Origin: Alcaligenaceae bacterium
GTDB lineage: Bacteria > Pseudomonadota > Gammaproteobacteria > Burkholderiales > Burkholderiaceae
DNA: 16,776 bases
Direction: 5' to 3'
Assembly: GCA_947445495.1 (NCBI GenBank)
Contig: CANFEI010000002.1
Coordinates: 1-16,776 of the forward strand
The translations under genes and the position numbers were made by a program. Of this stretch, positions 1 through 7,054 are shown one piece after another. The notes under the pieces are model-generated. The model was not told where the DNA came from, searched no databases, and was given only the letters and a program-made list of their open reading frames with translations. Numbering within the stretch: the first letter of the stretch is position 1; each line of letters starts with the position of its first letter.

Positions 1-478
1 ACAGAAAGCCATCGGCGCTCTGCGTGAGCAATTATTGCCGCTCGCGACAGTCATCACGCCCAATCTGCCAGAAGCCGGTGTTTTGCTTGAAATGCGGTCG
101 GTTGAAACCGTCCGCGAAATGCGGCGCGTCGCCGAACGTCTGCGAAACCTCATGACCCATGGCGGTCACCGCTGGGTCTTACTCAAAGGCGGCCATCTTC
201 CAGGTAACGACACCATCGATATCTTGCACGATGGGGACAAAATGATCGAACTGCCGGGCCATCGCATCCAGACGCGAAACACGCACGGCACAGGCTGTAC
301 GCTCTCGGCCGCTTTAGCTGCACTTTTGCCGCAAATGGACGACGTGGCTGATGCCACCCGAGCCGCCAAGGAGTATTTGGTCGCTGCGATCGCCAGTGCC
401 GATATGCTCAAGGTAGGCCAGGGTCACGGTCCTGTGCATCACTTCCACAAACTATGGGCAAGAAACCCCTTACAATAA
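1..478 (+). CDS. thiD: Hydroxymethylpyrimidine/phosphomethylpyrimidine kinase, C-terminal part
   Basis: This is the last 158 residues of ThiD; the 5' end lies outside the window and the frame is open from base 2. ThiD phosphorylates hydroxymethylpyrimidine (phosphate) with ATP in the pyrimidine branch of thiamine synthesis, in the cytoplasm. The sequence shows the ribokinase-fold signatures of the family: TPNLPEA near the visible start, LLKGGHL in the middle, and NTHGTGCTLSAALA, the glycine-rich anion hole with its catalytic GTGC, about 60 residues before the end. Full-length ThiD has roughly 260-270 residues, so about 40 percent is missing. The stop codon lies within a hairpin (see the terminator at 463-485). 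The next gene, a Pcm-like methyltransferase, starts about 30 bases downstream on the same strand and has no evident pathway link. The identity is secure. Confidence 0.93.
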   Translation, partial: QKAIGALREQLLPLATVITPNLPEAGVLLEMRSVETVREMRRVAERLRNLMTHGGHRWVLLKGGHLPGNDTIDILHDGDKMIELPGHRIQTRNTHGTGCTLSAALAALLPQMDDVADATRAAKEYLVAAIASADMLKVGQGHGPVHHFHKLWARNPLQ

Positions 479-485
479 GGGTTTT
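463..485 (+). terminator. Possible hairpin terminator overlapping the thiD stop
   Basis: The left arm AAACCCCTTA (463-472) pairs with TAAGGGTTT (476-484), with one bulged C and a three-base loop, and is followed by a short T run. The thiD stop codon TAA (476-478) begins the right arm. The stem is short and the T tract is only four bases, so this may be a weak terminator or attenuator between thiD and the next gene. Confidence 0.35.
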
Positions 486-511
486 CCGCAATACGCCCCA
501 AAAGTGTGCAT

Positions 512-1192
512 ATGAAAGTTTCGTCCTTCCCTGACATTGAACGCGCTCGTTTCAATATGATTGAACAACAGATTCGCCCCTGCGGCGTATTTGATAACAA
601 CGTGCTCGAAGCCTTATTCAGTGTGCGCCGTGAAATCTTTGTACCGGCGGGCTATCGCAACCTCGCGTTTTCTGATCTGGTAATTCCCCTGACGATTTCC
701 GCGGGTGAAACCCATCAAACGATGCTGTCGCCCAAGCTCGAAGCCACCATGACCCAGCTACTTCAGCTTCAGGCAGACGACTGCGTACTCGAAGTGGGTA
801 CGGGCTCTGGCTATCAAGCTGCGCTGCTGGCCAAGCTATCGCATTGCGTCACCTCGATCGAAATCGATCCGCGCCTATCCGCGTTTGCACAACAGAATTT
901 GCAACAAGCCGGTGTCACGAACGTCACCGTTGAAACGGGCGACGCCAGCAATGGTTGGGGCACGACAGAGCACCATGCCATTTTGGTCACCGGTTCGGTA
1001 CCTGCAATCCCTGACGCGCTTAAATATCAACTGTGCGTGGGCGGCCGAATGGTGGTTGTCGTGGGTCAGGCTCCTGCCATGACGGTTTATCGGGTCACCC
1101 GCAGCACCGCCGCAAGCTTCGAAACCACACCGCTATTTGAAACCGTGATCAAGCCGCTAAGCGGCTTTACAACGTCACGCTTCAAGTTTTAG
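512..1192 (+). CDS. Protein-L-isoaspartate O-methyltransferase family protein (Pcm-like)
   Basis: An S-adenosylmethionine-dependent methyltransferase of 226 residues, of the family annotated as protein-L-isoaspartate O-methyltransferase, which in its classical form repairs damaged aspartyl residues. Motif I, VLEVGTGSGYQAALLA (residues 92-107), binds the cofactor, and IEIDP (116-120) ends the next strand. The N-terminal EQQIRP (18-23) is a hallmark of a proteobacterial subgroup. Where E. coli Pcm has TISQP before motif I, this protein has TMLSP (about residues 70-74), so the target could differ from isoaspartate. I chose ATG 512; an in-frame GTG at 506 adds only two residues, and neither has a strong Shine-Dalgarno site. 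It lies just after thiD and converges on rfaE2. The family is certain, the exact substrate is not. Confidence 0.85.
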   Translation: MKVSSFPDIERARFNMIEQQIRPCGVFDNNVLEALFSVRREIFVPAGYRNLAFSDLVIPLTISAGETHQTMLSPKLEATMTQLLQLQADDCVLEVGTGSGYQAALLAKLSHCVTSIEIDPRLSAFAQQNLQQAGVTNVTVETGDASNGWGTTEHHAILVTGSVPAIPDALKYQLCVGGRMVVVVGQAPAMTVYRVTRSTAASFETTPLFETVIKPLSGFTTSRFKF

Positions 1193-1233
1193 CAACAACC
1201 AACGCCCATCACGCTATCGGCGCAACGGCCCCG

Positions 1234-1263
1234 AACCTAGGGTCCGGACCTCGTCCTTAGGTT
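1234..1263. terminator. Possible shared hairpin between converging genes
   Basis: AACCTAGG (1234-1241) pairs with CCTTAGGTT (1255-1263) with one bulge, and the enclosed stretch contains the perfect palindrome GGTCCGGACC (1241-1250). The structure lies between the ends of the Pcm-like gene and rfaE2 and covers the rfaE2 stop codon. No clear T tract is present on either strand, so it is a weak candidate. Confidence 0.25.
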
Positions 1264-1742
1264 TGCCGAATTTTGGTGACAAGCGCCGTCGTTGACCGCG
1301 CAAACTCGAACGGAATCGCAACGGCTCGCCCGCCCCAACTTTCTACTAATGCTGTTTCGGGAAGTGTGCGCATATCGTAGTCACCACCCTTCACGATGAT
1401 GTCCGGCCGCAAGCGTCGGATCAACTCAACGGGTGTGTCCTCATCAAAAATAATGACAAAACTGACACATTCCATCGCAGCCAATAAAGCGGCGCGGTCG
1501 TGTTCGTTATTCAAGGGCCGATCCGGGCCTTTACCCAAGCGCCTAGCGGATGCGTCTGCGTTCACGCCTACCACCAGGACACTACCCAACTGAGCGGCCG
1601 CATCGAGATAGGTGACATGGCCCCGATGCAAGATATCGAAGACACCATTGGTGAACACCACAGGCTTGCTCGACGCCGCAAGCGACAAACGCTCAAGACA
1701 TTGCTCAGGCGTCACTATCTTGTTTTCAAACCGAGCGGTCAC
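1257..1742 (-). CDS. rfaE2: D-glycero-beta-D-manno-heptose 1-phosphate adenylyltransferase
   Basis: A 161-residue cytidylyltransferase-fold enzyme that makes ADP-heptose from heptose 1-phosphate and ATP for the LPS inner core. It matches the C-terminal half of E. coli HldE (RfaE); here it is a separate gene, and no rfaE1 kinase partner is in the window. The nucleotide-binding motif TNGVFDILHRGH (residues 31-42) contains the HxGH signature (H39, H42). VGVNAD, IVKGGDYD and the C-terminal RSTT follow as expected. The start is GTG at 1742, 18 bases after the stop of the ferritin-like gene; the frame is closed directly upstream by that stop, and no strong Shine-Dalgarno site is visible, so translation may depend on the gene before it. 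Likely the last gene of the leftward ubi-region transcript. Confidence 0.93.
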   Translation of the reverse strand: MTARFENKIVTPEQCLERLSLAASSKPVVFTNGVFDILHRGHVTYLDAAAQLGSVLVVGVNADASARRLGKGPDRPLNNEHDRAALLAAMECVSFVIIFDEDTPVELIRRLRPDIIVKGGDYDMRTLPETALVESWGGRAVAIPFEFARSTTALVTKIRQT

Positions 1743-1760
1743 AGCGCCGGGGATCTTGGT

Positions 1761-2636
1761 TTATGCAGCCGAGGGGGTTACATCCGTCGCACCTGGCGCC
1801 GCACGCAACAGCTCTTTACGATAACGATTCAGATCCTGAACAGTTTTGAACGAACTGTCCATCAACAAAGACATATTGTGCAAAATACGCGTGCTGACTT
1901 TCACTTCCCAAACCTTGTCAAACACAATTTGGTTATCCAGCCAGCGCTCGAGCCAACCGGGCTCAGGCATTTTGGACTGCACCGTGTCGTTGGGAAACAA
2001 TCCCTTATTGACATGCAAATTGGTCGGGTGCAGCGCCTGGGGGGTGCGGTGTGCAGACGCCATCAACACGCCAATCTTTGCAAACGCCATGCGCGCTTGT
2101 GTGGCAATGTCTTGTCCGCGCTGCGTCAACGCACGCTTCATATAGCGCAAGTATGCGCCGGCATGACGCGCCTCATCCTGCGCGATGACGTTATAAATCG
2201 CTTTGATCACTGGCTCTGTATGCCAGTCGGCCGCGCGGCGATACCAATGGTTTAGGCGCACTTCACCACAGAAGTGCAACATCAGTGTTTCGAGGGGCGG
2301 GGCGGGATCAAATTCAAAACGCACGCGGTGCAGCTCTTCTTCGGTGGGGACGAGGTCTGGCGCAAAACGGCGTAGATACTCGATCAACACGAGTGAATGC
2401 TTTTGTTCTTCGAAGAACCAGACAGACATAAATGCAGAGAAATCGCTGTCGTCGCGGTTATCGCGCAAAAACATTTCCGTTGCCGGAAGGGCCGCCCACT
2501 CTGTGATGGCGTTCATCTTGATCGTCTGTGCCTGCTCATCTGAGAGCTTGCTACGATCAAAATCCTGCCACGGAATATCAGTCGCCATATTCCAACGCAC
2601 GGATTCCATCGACTTGAACAATTCGGAGTAGAGCAT
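1761..2636 (-). CDS. Ferritin-like diiron-carboxylate protein
   Basis: A 291-residue soluble protein with the iron-ligand pattern of the ferritin-like/diiron oxygenase superfamily. Four helices supply the candidate ligands: E46 (ITEW), E77 and H80 (EEQKH), E125 (CGE), and E155 and H158 (DEARH). The helix-pair spacing of about 30 residues resembles acyl-ACP desaturase and ribonucleotide reductase R2 enzymes more than iron-storage ferritins, and the length exceeds that of ferritin. No signal peptide or membrane segment is seen. I know close relatives in other betaproteobacteria, where it is simply called ferritin-like; the reaction is unknown to me. The start is ATG 2636, with GAAGG eight bases upstream; a longer frame opens at TTG 2651 but would place that site inside the coding region. 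It lies 60 bases after ubiB and 18 before rfaE2, so co-transcription with quinone genes is likely. Confidence 0.82.
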   Translation of the reverse strand: MLYSELFKSMESVRWNMATDIPWQDFDRSKLSDEQAQTIKMNAITEWAALPATEMFLRDNRDDSDFSAFMSVWFFEEQKHSLVLIEYLRRFAPDLVPTEEELHRVRFEFDPAPPLETLMLHFCGEVRLNHWYRRAADWHTEPVIKAIYNVIAQDEARHAGAYLRYMKRALTQRGQDIATQARMAFAKIGVLMASAHRTPQALHPTNLHVNKGLFPNDTVQSKMPEPGWLERWLDNQIVFDKVWEVKVSTRILHNMSLLMDSSFKTVQDLNRYRKELLRAAPGATDVTPSAA

Positions 2637-2644
2637 ATTCACAG

Positions 2645-2649
2645 CCTTC
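2645..2649 (-). promoter_or_regulatory. Ribosome binding site of the diiron gene
   Basis: GAAGG on the minus strand, eight bases before ATG 2636. It decides between that ATG and the in-frame TTG at 2651. Confidence 0.6.
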
Positions 2650-2696
2650 AATATTTGGCTCGCGCCAACGGATTAATAAATAAAATCAACTTTCGC

Positions 2697-4250
2697 TCAA
2701 CGGATCAACGCCCAAAGAGCCACACCTAACGACACGGCCGCCACACCAGTTAGCGCAACCAACAAACGGTTGCCCTGCTCGCGCGCCTGACGCGACTGCT
2801 GCAACTCAGCGAGTACCGCGGCAGACAAATCAGGGCGACTGAGCTGCGCATGCATCAACCTAGGAAACTCTGGCAACCACTGCGACCACTGCGTTGCTTC
2901 TTGCGTTAATTTCTTTCGTATGCCTTTGATACCCACCCGCTGATGCATCCAACGCTCAAGGTAGGGTTTCGCCGTTTTCCACAAATCTAGTTGCGGATCA
3001 AGCTGACGTCCTAAGCCCTCTACATTGAGTAAGGTTTTTTGCAATAAAACCAGCTGAGGTTGTATTTCAACATTAAAGCGCCGAGATGTCTGGAAAAGCC
3101 TCAAAAGTACTTGCCCAAGTGAGATTTCTGCCAACGGACGATCAAAATAAGGCTCGCAAACTGCACGGACGGCCCCCTCGAGCTCTTCCTCGCGCGTCGT
3201 GGGCGGCACCCAACCCGACTCAATATGCAGGCGGGCAACACGGCGGTAGTCTCTTTGGAAAAAAGCCAGGAAATTCTGTGCCAAATAGTTCTTATCGAAC
3301 TCGGACAATGATCCCACAATGCCGAAGTCCAACGCAATGTAGCGCCCAAGTGTGTCCGGCTGATCCGACACGTAAATATTGCCAGGGTGCATATCCGCGT
3401 GAAAAAAGCCATCGTCAAACACTTGCGTAAAAAAGATCTCAACACCCTTACGGGCGAGTGTCGGAATATCAACGCCCAAGGCGCGCAACCGATCGACCTG
3501 GCTCACGGGAATTCCGTACATGCGCTCCATGGTAAAAACATTCGATGCGCAGTAATCCCACATCACCTCCGGGACCCACAGCAAATTGCGGCGATCACCG
3601 TCCGCGGCAAAATTACGTCGCAACTGACTGCAGTTCGCAGCTTCACGAAGCAAGTCCAATTCATCGTGCAAGTGTTTATCAAACTCTCCAACGACTTCTC
3701 GCGGCTTAAGCCTGCGGCCGTCGGGGGCTAAGCGCTCGATTAAGCCCGCAAGCACGCGCATCAAAGAAAGATCTTTGTCGATCACCTCAAGCATGCCAGG
3801 TCGCAGAACTTTCACCGCGACATGTCGGCCATCATGCAGCACCGCGAAGTGCACTTGTGCGATCGATGCCGACGCGACAGGATCTGTCTCAAAATGCCCA
3901 AACAGTTTATCTGTCGGTGCGCCCAGAGCGGCCTCCACAAGCGCGGCCGCCTCGTCTGACGGAAACGGTGCGACACGGTCTTGCAAGAGCGCAAGCTCAT
4001 CGGCGATATCGGGGGGGATTAAATCACGACGGGTAGACAGCACCTGTCCAAACTTTACAAAGATAGGGCCTAGTGACTCGAGCGCCAGTCGCAATCTCAC
4101 GCCGCGTGCCATCGTCGGGCGAGACCCTAACCGCGCGAGCCATAACAGGCGCACTGCCATCGGATGATCAATACCGGAGAGCACAAGCTCATCGAGCCGG
4201 TAACGGAACACGACCAGTACGATTCGCAACAGTCGCGGCAAAGACATCAT
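2697..4250 (-). CDS. ubiB: Ubiquinone biosynthesis atypical kinase/ATPase UbiB
   Basis: A 517-residue member of the ABC1/ADCK/UbiB atypical protein-kinase family, needed for aerobic ubiquinone synthesis; in studied members it acts as an ATPase at the membrane rather than a classical protein kinase. The KxGQ motif (KFGQ, 66-69) marks the family. An alanine-rich nucleotide loop follows (ASASIAQVH, 127-135), then the ATP-binding lysine K147 (AVKV), HADMHPGN (284-291) and DFG (308-310). The last 22 residues form a hydrophobic segment, consistent with the usual C-terminal membrane anchor; the length is close to the E. coli protein (about 546). The first ATG overlaps the stop of ubiJ in an ATGA (4247-4250), so the two should be translationally coupled. 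A second ATG follows immediately, which shifts the start by one residue at most. Confidence 0.96.
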   Translation of the reverse strand: MMSLPRLLRIVLVVFRYRLDELVLSGIDHPMAVRLLWLARLGSRPTMARGVRLRLALESLGPIFVKFGQVLSTRRDLIPPDIADELALLQDRVAPFPSDEAAALVEAALGAPTDKLFGHFETDPVASASIAQVHFAVLHDGRHVAVKVLRPGMLEVIDKDLSLMRVLAGLIERLAPDGRRLKPREVVGEFDKHLHDELDLLREAANCSQLRRNFAADGDRRNLLWVPEVMWDYCASNVFTMERMYGIPVSQVDRLRALGVDIPTLARKGVEIFFTQVFDDGFFHADMHPGNIYVSDQPDTLGRYIALDFGIVGSLSEFDKNYLAQNFLAFFQRDYRRVARLHIESGWVPPTTREEELEGAVRAVCEPYFDRPLAEISLGQVLLRLFQTSRRFNVEIQPQLVLLQKTLLNVEGLGRQLDPQLDLWKTAKPYLERWMHQRVGIKGIRKKLTQEATQWSQWLPEFPRLMHAQLSRPDLSAAVLAELQQSRQAREQGNRLLVALTGVAAVSLGVALWALIR

Positions 4251-4909
4251 CGCACAGCGCTCCGGCTGGCTTCCAATTTGCGCAGTCGGGCATTGAGCTC
4301 AGCGGCTCGTTGCTCGAGAGTGGATAGCTGTGCCTGCGCATGTGACTGCGCTTGAACAAAGCTCTCCATCAGTGGACGGCTCGCCAAGGCGTCAGTCTCT
4401 TCCGACAGGTATTCGGCAGCATTTCGACCAAGACCACGCAGTGCATCGCTGGCACTCATCGCCGCAGAGCGTGCGCCCTGCACAAGCCTTCGGGCAGCCA
4501 CATCCCCCAACCACTGCGCCAGCGCGTCCTCGGGGTCTGGCCGTAAATCACGTGATAGTTCTGACACAACCTGTGCCAACGCTGCTTGCCCTGACACATG
4601 CACATACTCTGCCATATCGGGTCGCGCACGCGGTGACAGCCACGCTAGGGGATCCAAGGATTGGGGGTTGATCTCAAGGACCACATCGGGCGTGCTGCTG
4701 ATCTCGGCGGGCACCAGTTGACCCGCAGCGGAAAGCTGAAAGGTCAGGGAAAAACCGCCCAACACGATTCGTAATGTTTTATCTGCGTGACGCGCTAAAC
4801 GTTGCGCTGCCCAGGGCTGCTGCCTGGTCAACAAATTGAAGGCGTGCGCGAGCGCTTGGACCGGTTTAAAAACCTCAAGGCTTGGAAGCGGGGGAAGAGC
4901 TCGTCTCAA
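4247..4909 (-). CDS. ubiJ: Ubiquinone biosynthesis accessory factor UbiJ (SCP2 domain)
   Basis: A 220-residue protein with an SCP2-like lipid-binding region in the first 130 residues and a C-terminal helix rich in A, E, Q and R (about 186-214) that looks like a coiled coil. UbiJ is the soluble lipid-binding factor that, with UbiK, organises the Ubi hydroxylation complex in E. coli. Identification rests on the domain layout, length (E. coli UbiJ about 200) and position directly before ubiB, with an ATGA overlap. The start is uncertain: TTG 4909 is the only usual start codon near the N-terminus, since the next in-frame TTGs fall at about residues 27-28, inside the domain, and no good Shine-Dalgarno precedes it. 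A strong hairpin terminator lies about 75 bases upstream, so the gene probably needs its own promoter. Confidence 0.85.
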   Translation of the reverse strand: MRRALPPLPSLEVFKPVQALAHAFNLLTRQQPWAAQRLARHADKTLRIVLGGFSLTFQLSAAGQLVPAEISSTPDVVLEINPQSLDPLAWLSPRARPDMAEYVHVSGQAALAQVVSELSRDLRPDPEDALAQWLGDVAARRLVQGARSAAMSASDALRGLGRNAAEYLSEETDALASRPLMESFVQAQSHAQAQLSTLEQRAAELNARLRKLEASRSAVR

Positions 4910-4986
4910 AATATCGGGCTATAGGAATATTGGCCGTATCGGCACCAGACCGACAGTTTAACGGGTGTCGCGGTGTCACCTAGTAA

Positions 4987-5010
4987 AAACGCCCGCTTTC
5001 GCGGGCGTTT
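4987..5010. terminator. Strong bidirectional intrinsic terminator
   Basis: A perfect 10-bp stem, AAACGCCCGC (4987-4996) and GCGGGCGTTT (5001-5010), with a TTTC loop. A run of five T residues follows it on the minus strand (AAAAA at 4985-4989 on the plus strand) and three follow on the plus strand. It lies about 30 bases beyond the stop of the Tim44-domain gene, so it should end that leftward transcript before ubiJ. Confidence 0.85.
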
Positions 5011-5041
5011 AACGGTTAATTTCTCAGTCAATTGGCAGAGC

Positions 5042-6025
5042 TTAGCTCGCCTGGGTAACTGGAATTTGCTGAATACCTGCCAGCAACCAGCCACCTTGCT
5101 CTGGCTTGAACAGGTTCCAAACCTCTTCAAAGCGGAAGGCCTCAGCACCAACCTGCTCACGCAACATGCCGGAAAAGCGCACGCTTGCCAGATGACCATC
5201 ACTCACCTTTTCAATACCGAGTAGCTCAGCGTTCAGTAACACCACTTCTGTATGGTTTTGACCGGTCTGGCCACTGAGTTGCGCCTGAAGTTCTTTCAGG
5301 AGATCATCGGTCAGGAAGCTGCGCAACTCATTGACATTGCCGCTATCCCACACCTTTTGGATCGCAACAAACTGCTGTTTAGCCTCGCCCAAAAAGCGCT
5401 GTGTATCGAAGTCGGTAGGAATAAACCAGCTCTGGTCGGGCGCTGGTGCATCCGAACCAAAACCTGCTGCAGACATCGAACCGGTTGCGGTCGGCGGTAA
5501 CTGGACAGGTGCAGCAGCAGGCTCAGCCGACTGACGCCACATGTCGTTGGGTGCCGGAGCAGCCCCGCCGGCAGAACCAGCGCCTGCGCCCTGCGCAGCA
5601 GGTTCAGCCGTTGCGCCGCCACGCATTCTGCGCAAAATGAACATCACGGCAAAAACCACGAGGCCAGCGACTAAGGCCATAACGAGGAAGTCTGCCATCG
5701 CGCCGCCCAAGCCAAAGTGCGACAAGAGAGCCGCGATGCCCAAGCCCGCAGCAATACCAGCTAGGGGGCCGAGCCAGCGTGAGGCACCACTCGGCTTAGC
5801 CGCCGCGGCAGCGGTCGAGCTCGCAGCAGCGGCGGGCGCTGTTGCACTTTTCTGGGTGGTGGTTGAGGCGGCAGGAGCCTGATTACTGACGTTGCTGGAC
5901 TGACGCCCAGAGTTACCGCCTTTGCCCACACGGGCGGCATCCGCATCAAACGCCATGCTGGTCAGTGCCAGACCGCTCACTGCTAACACAGCAGCTGCTA
6001 CAAAACGTGAAAGGGAACGAGACAT
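5042..6025 (-). CDS. Tim44-like domain protein, exported or membrane-anchored
   Basis: A 327-residue protein. Residues 8-30 look like a signal peptide or membrane anchor, with a possible cleavage after ADA (28-30). Residues 31-80 are a low-complexity A/S/T/Q linker; two hydrophobic stretches (about 86-103 and 110-131) end in a basic RRMR. A second A/G/P linker (about 138-195) leads to a C-terminal Tim44-like domain (about 200-325: FDTQRFLGEAKQQFVAIQ, then VWDSGNVNELRSFLTDDL). Mitochondrial Tim44 carries this fold, which can touch membrane lipid; the function of the bacterial relatives is not established. ATG 6025 is preceded by AGGAG at 6032-6036 with a six-base gap. It sits between ubiE and ubiJ on the same strand, an arrangement I recall from other betaproteobacteria, and is closed off by a terminator at 4987-5010. 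Confidence 0.85.
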   Translation of the reverse strand: MSRSLSRFVAAAVLAVSGLALTSMAFDADAARVGKGGNSGRQSSNVSNQAPAASTTTQKSATAPAAAASSTAAAAAKPSGASRWLGPLAGIAAGLGIAALLSHFGLGGAMADFLVMALVAGLVVFAVMFILRRMRGGATAEPAAQGAGAGSAGGAAPAPNDMWRQSAEPAAAPVQLPPTATGSMSAAGFGSDAPAPDQSWFIPTDFDTQRFLGEAKQQFVAIQKVWDSGNVNELRSFLTDDLLKELQAQLSGQTGQNHTEVVLLNAELLGIEKVSDGHLASVRFSGMLREQVGAEAFRFEEVWNLFKPEQGGWLLAGIQQIPVTQAS

Positions 6026-6031
6026 CGATTG

Positions 6032-6036
6032 CTCCT
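6032..6036 (-). promoter_or_regulatory. Ribosome binding site of the Tim44-domain gene
   Basis: AGGAG on the minus strand, six bases before ATG 6025: one of the best Shine-Dalgarno sites in the window. Confidence 0.7.
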
Positions 6037-6083
6037 AAGCGAAAATCGCCAATAAAAAGATAATGATCAACTAACGCACTACG

Positions 6084-6100
6084 ACAAAGCAATGCTTTGT
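6084..6100. promoter_or_regulatory. Palindrome upstream of the Tim44-domain gene, possible operator
   Basis: ACAAAGCA (6084-6091) and TGCTTTGT (6093-6100) form a perfect 8-bp inverted repeat around one central base, about 60 bases before ATG 6025, in the 166-base gap after ubiE. With a one-base centre it suits a dimeric DNA-binding protein better than an RNA hairpin. On the plus strand it is followed by GTTTTTT, but no rightward gene ends here. No convincing -35/-10 pair was found beside it. Confidence 0.4.
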
Positions 6101-6172
6101 GTTTTTTGTTCAAGAAACCTAATCTTACTAAAAGCTGAACAAAATTGTAAGTGGGTAGACCCTAGGCAGCCA

Positions 6173-6196
6173 AATAAGTTCAGTTATTAACTTATT
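6173..6196 (-). terminator. Weak AT-rich hairpin at the ubiE end
   Basis: AATAAGTT (6173-6180) and AACTTATT (6189-6196) are inverted repeats with an eight-base loop that covers the ubiE stop codon. The stem has one G-C pair per arm, so it is a poor terminator; readthrough from ubiE into the Tim44-domain gene is plausible. Confidence 0.2.
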
Positions 6197-6932
6197 GGAT
6201 TTTTATGCCTTCGTGCAGAGCGGTCAGCCCCGCCGACAAATTGAAGTACTGCACACGGCTCAATCCCGCATCAGACAACATTTTATTAAGGGTTTCTTGG
6301 TCTGGGTGCATGCGTATCGATTCAGCCAGGTAACGGTAACTATCCGCATCCCCCGCAACTTTGCTACCCAACCAGGGCAACACGTTAAAGGAATACCAGT
6401 CATACACGGGGGCCAGGGGCTTGGCAATGTGCGAGAACTCAAGCACCAGTAGTTTGCCACCCGGGCGCAACACCCTTGTCATTTCTGCCAACGCGCGATC
6501 TTTGTGTGTCATGTTGCGCAAACCAAACGCAACGCTCACCCGATCAAAGTAATGATCGGGAAACGGCAAGCGTTCAGCATCACAAACGGCGCATGGCAAG
6601 ACAATCCCATCGTCGATCAACCGATCGCGCCCGACTCTTAACATGGAGTCGTTAATGTCCGTCAGCCACACCTCCCCCTGAGGGCCTGCCTGCTTGGCAA
6701 ACGCGCGGGCTAAATCACCCGTTCCACCTGCGATGTCGAGCACCTTCATCCCGGGTCTAACAGCCGCCCGGCCAATGGTAAAGGCCTTCCAGACGCGATG
6801 CAGCCCGGCCGACATGAGATCGTTCATCACGTCATAGCGCGCCGCGACCGAATGAAATACCTGCGCGACTTTGCCCGCCTTTTCGGATTCGGCAACGGTC
6901 TGGAAACCAAAGTGGGTTTTATCGTCGGGCAT
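6192..6932 (-). CDS. ubiE: Ubiquinone/menaquinone C-methyltransferase UbiE
   Basis: A 246-residue SAM-dependent methyltransferase that adds the ring C-methyl group during ubiquinone (and, where present, menaquinone) synthesis in the cytoplasm. It carries the family signature [14 protein letters not shown] (33-46), the SAM loop [10 protein letters not shown] (66-75), [10 protein letters not shown] (117-126) and [16 protein letters not shown] (136-151), followed by [14 protein letters not shown] 6932 gives the usual length. The frame extends to TTG 6956, but a good -10 element on the minus strand (TAGAAT, 6962-6967) would start the transcript at about 6955, inside that TTG codon, which argues for the ATG. 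It is read divergently from pxpB across a gap of about 120 bases and is the first gene of the leftward quinone-related group. Confidence 0.96.
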   Translation of the reverse strand: MPDDKTHFGFQTVAESEKAGKVAQVFHSVAARYDVMNDLMSAGLHRVWKAFTIGRAAVRPGMKVLDIAGGTGDLARAFAKQAGPQGEVWLTDINDSMLRVGRDRLIDDGIVLPCAVCDAERLPFPDHYFDRVSVAFGLRNMTHKDRALAEMTRVLRPGGKLLVLEFSHIAKPLAPVYDWYSFNVLPWLGSKVAGDADSYRYLAESIRMHPDQETLNKMLSDAGLSRVQYFNLSAGLTALHEGIKIQ

Positions 6933-6961
6933 TGATCTTCGCTTAAAAAATTGCAAGTACT

Positions 6962-6967
6962 ATTCTA
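6962..6967 (-). promoter_or_regulatory. Candidate -10 element of ubiE
   Basis: TAGAAT on the minus strand matches the sigma70 -10 consensus at five of six bases. It predicts a transcript start near 6955 and a leader of about 22 bases before ATG 6932. No good -35 was found at the right distance. Confidence 0.4.
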
Positions 6968-7054
6968 GTCGCTTCGGCTTAATTTCGTCGCCTGATATTC
7001 CGTACAAAACCCAATCGGCAACCGATATCTCTTGCGCACTCACCACGCCCCAGC

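Noticed and set aside
1500..2255. A 251-codon plus-strand open frame opposite rfaE2 and the diiron gene
   Set aside because: It runs across two well-supported minus-strand genes and their junction, its product has no recognisable domain and an odd H/R/Q-rich composition, typical of an antisense shadow frame.
4906..5202. A 98-codon minus-strand open frame between the Tim44-domain gene and ubiJ
   Set aside because: It overlaps the end of the Tim44-domain gene in another frame, reads through the terminator hairpin, and has no family resemblance.
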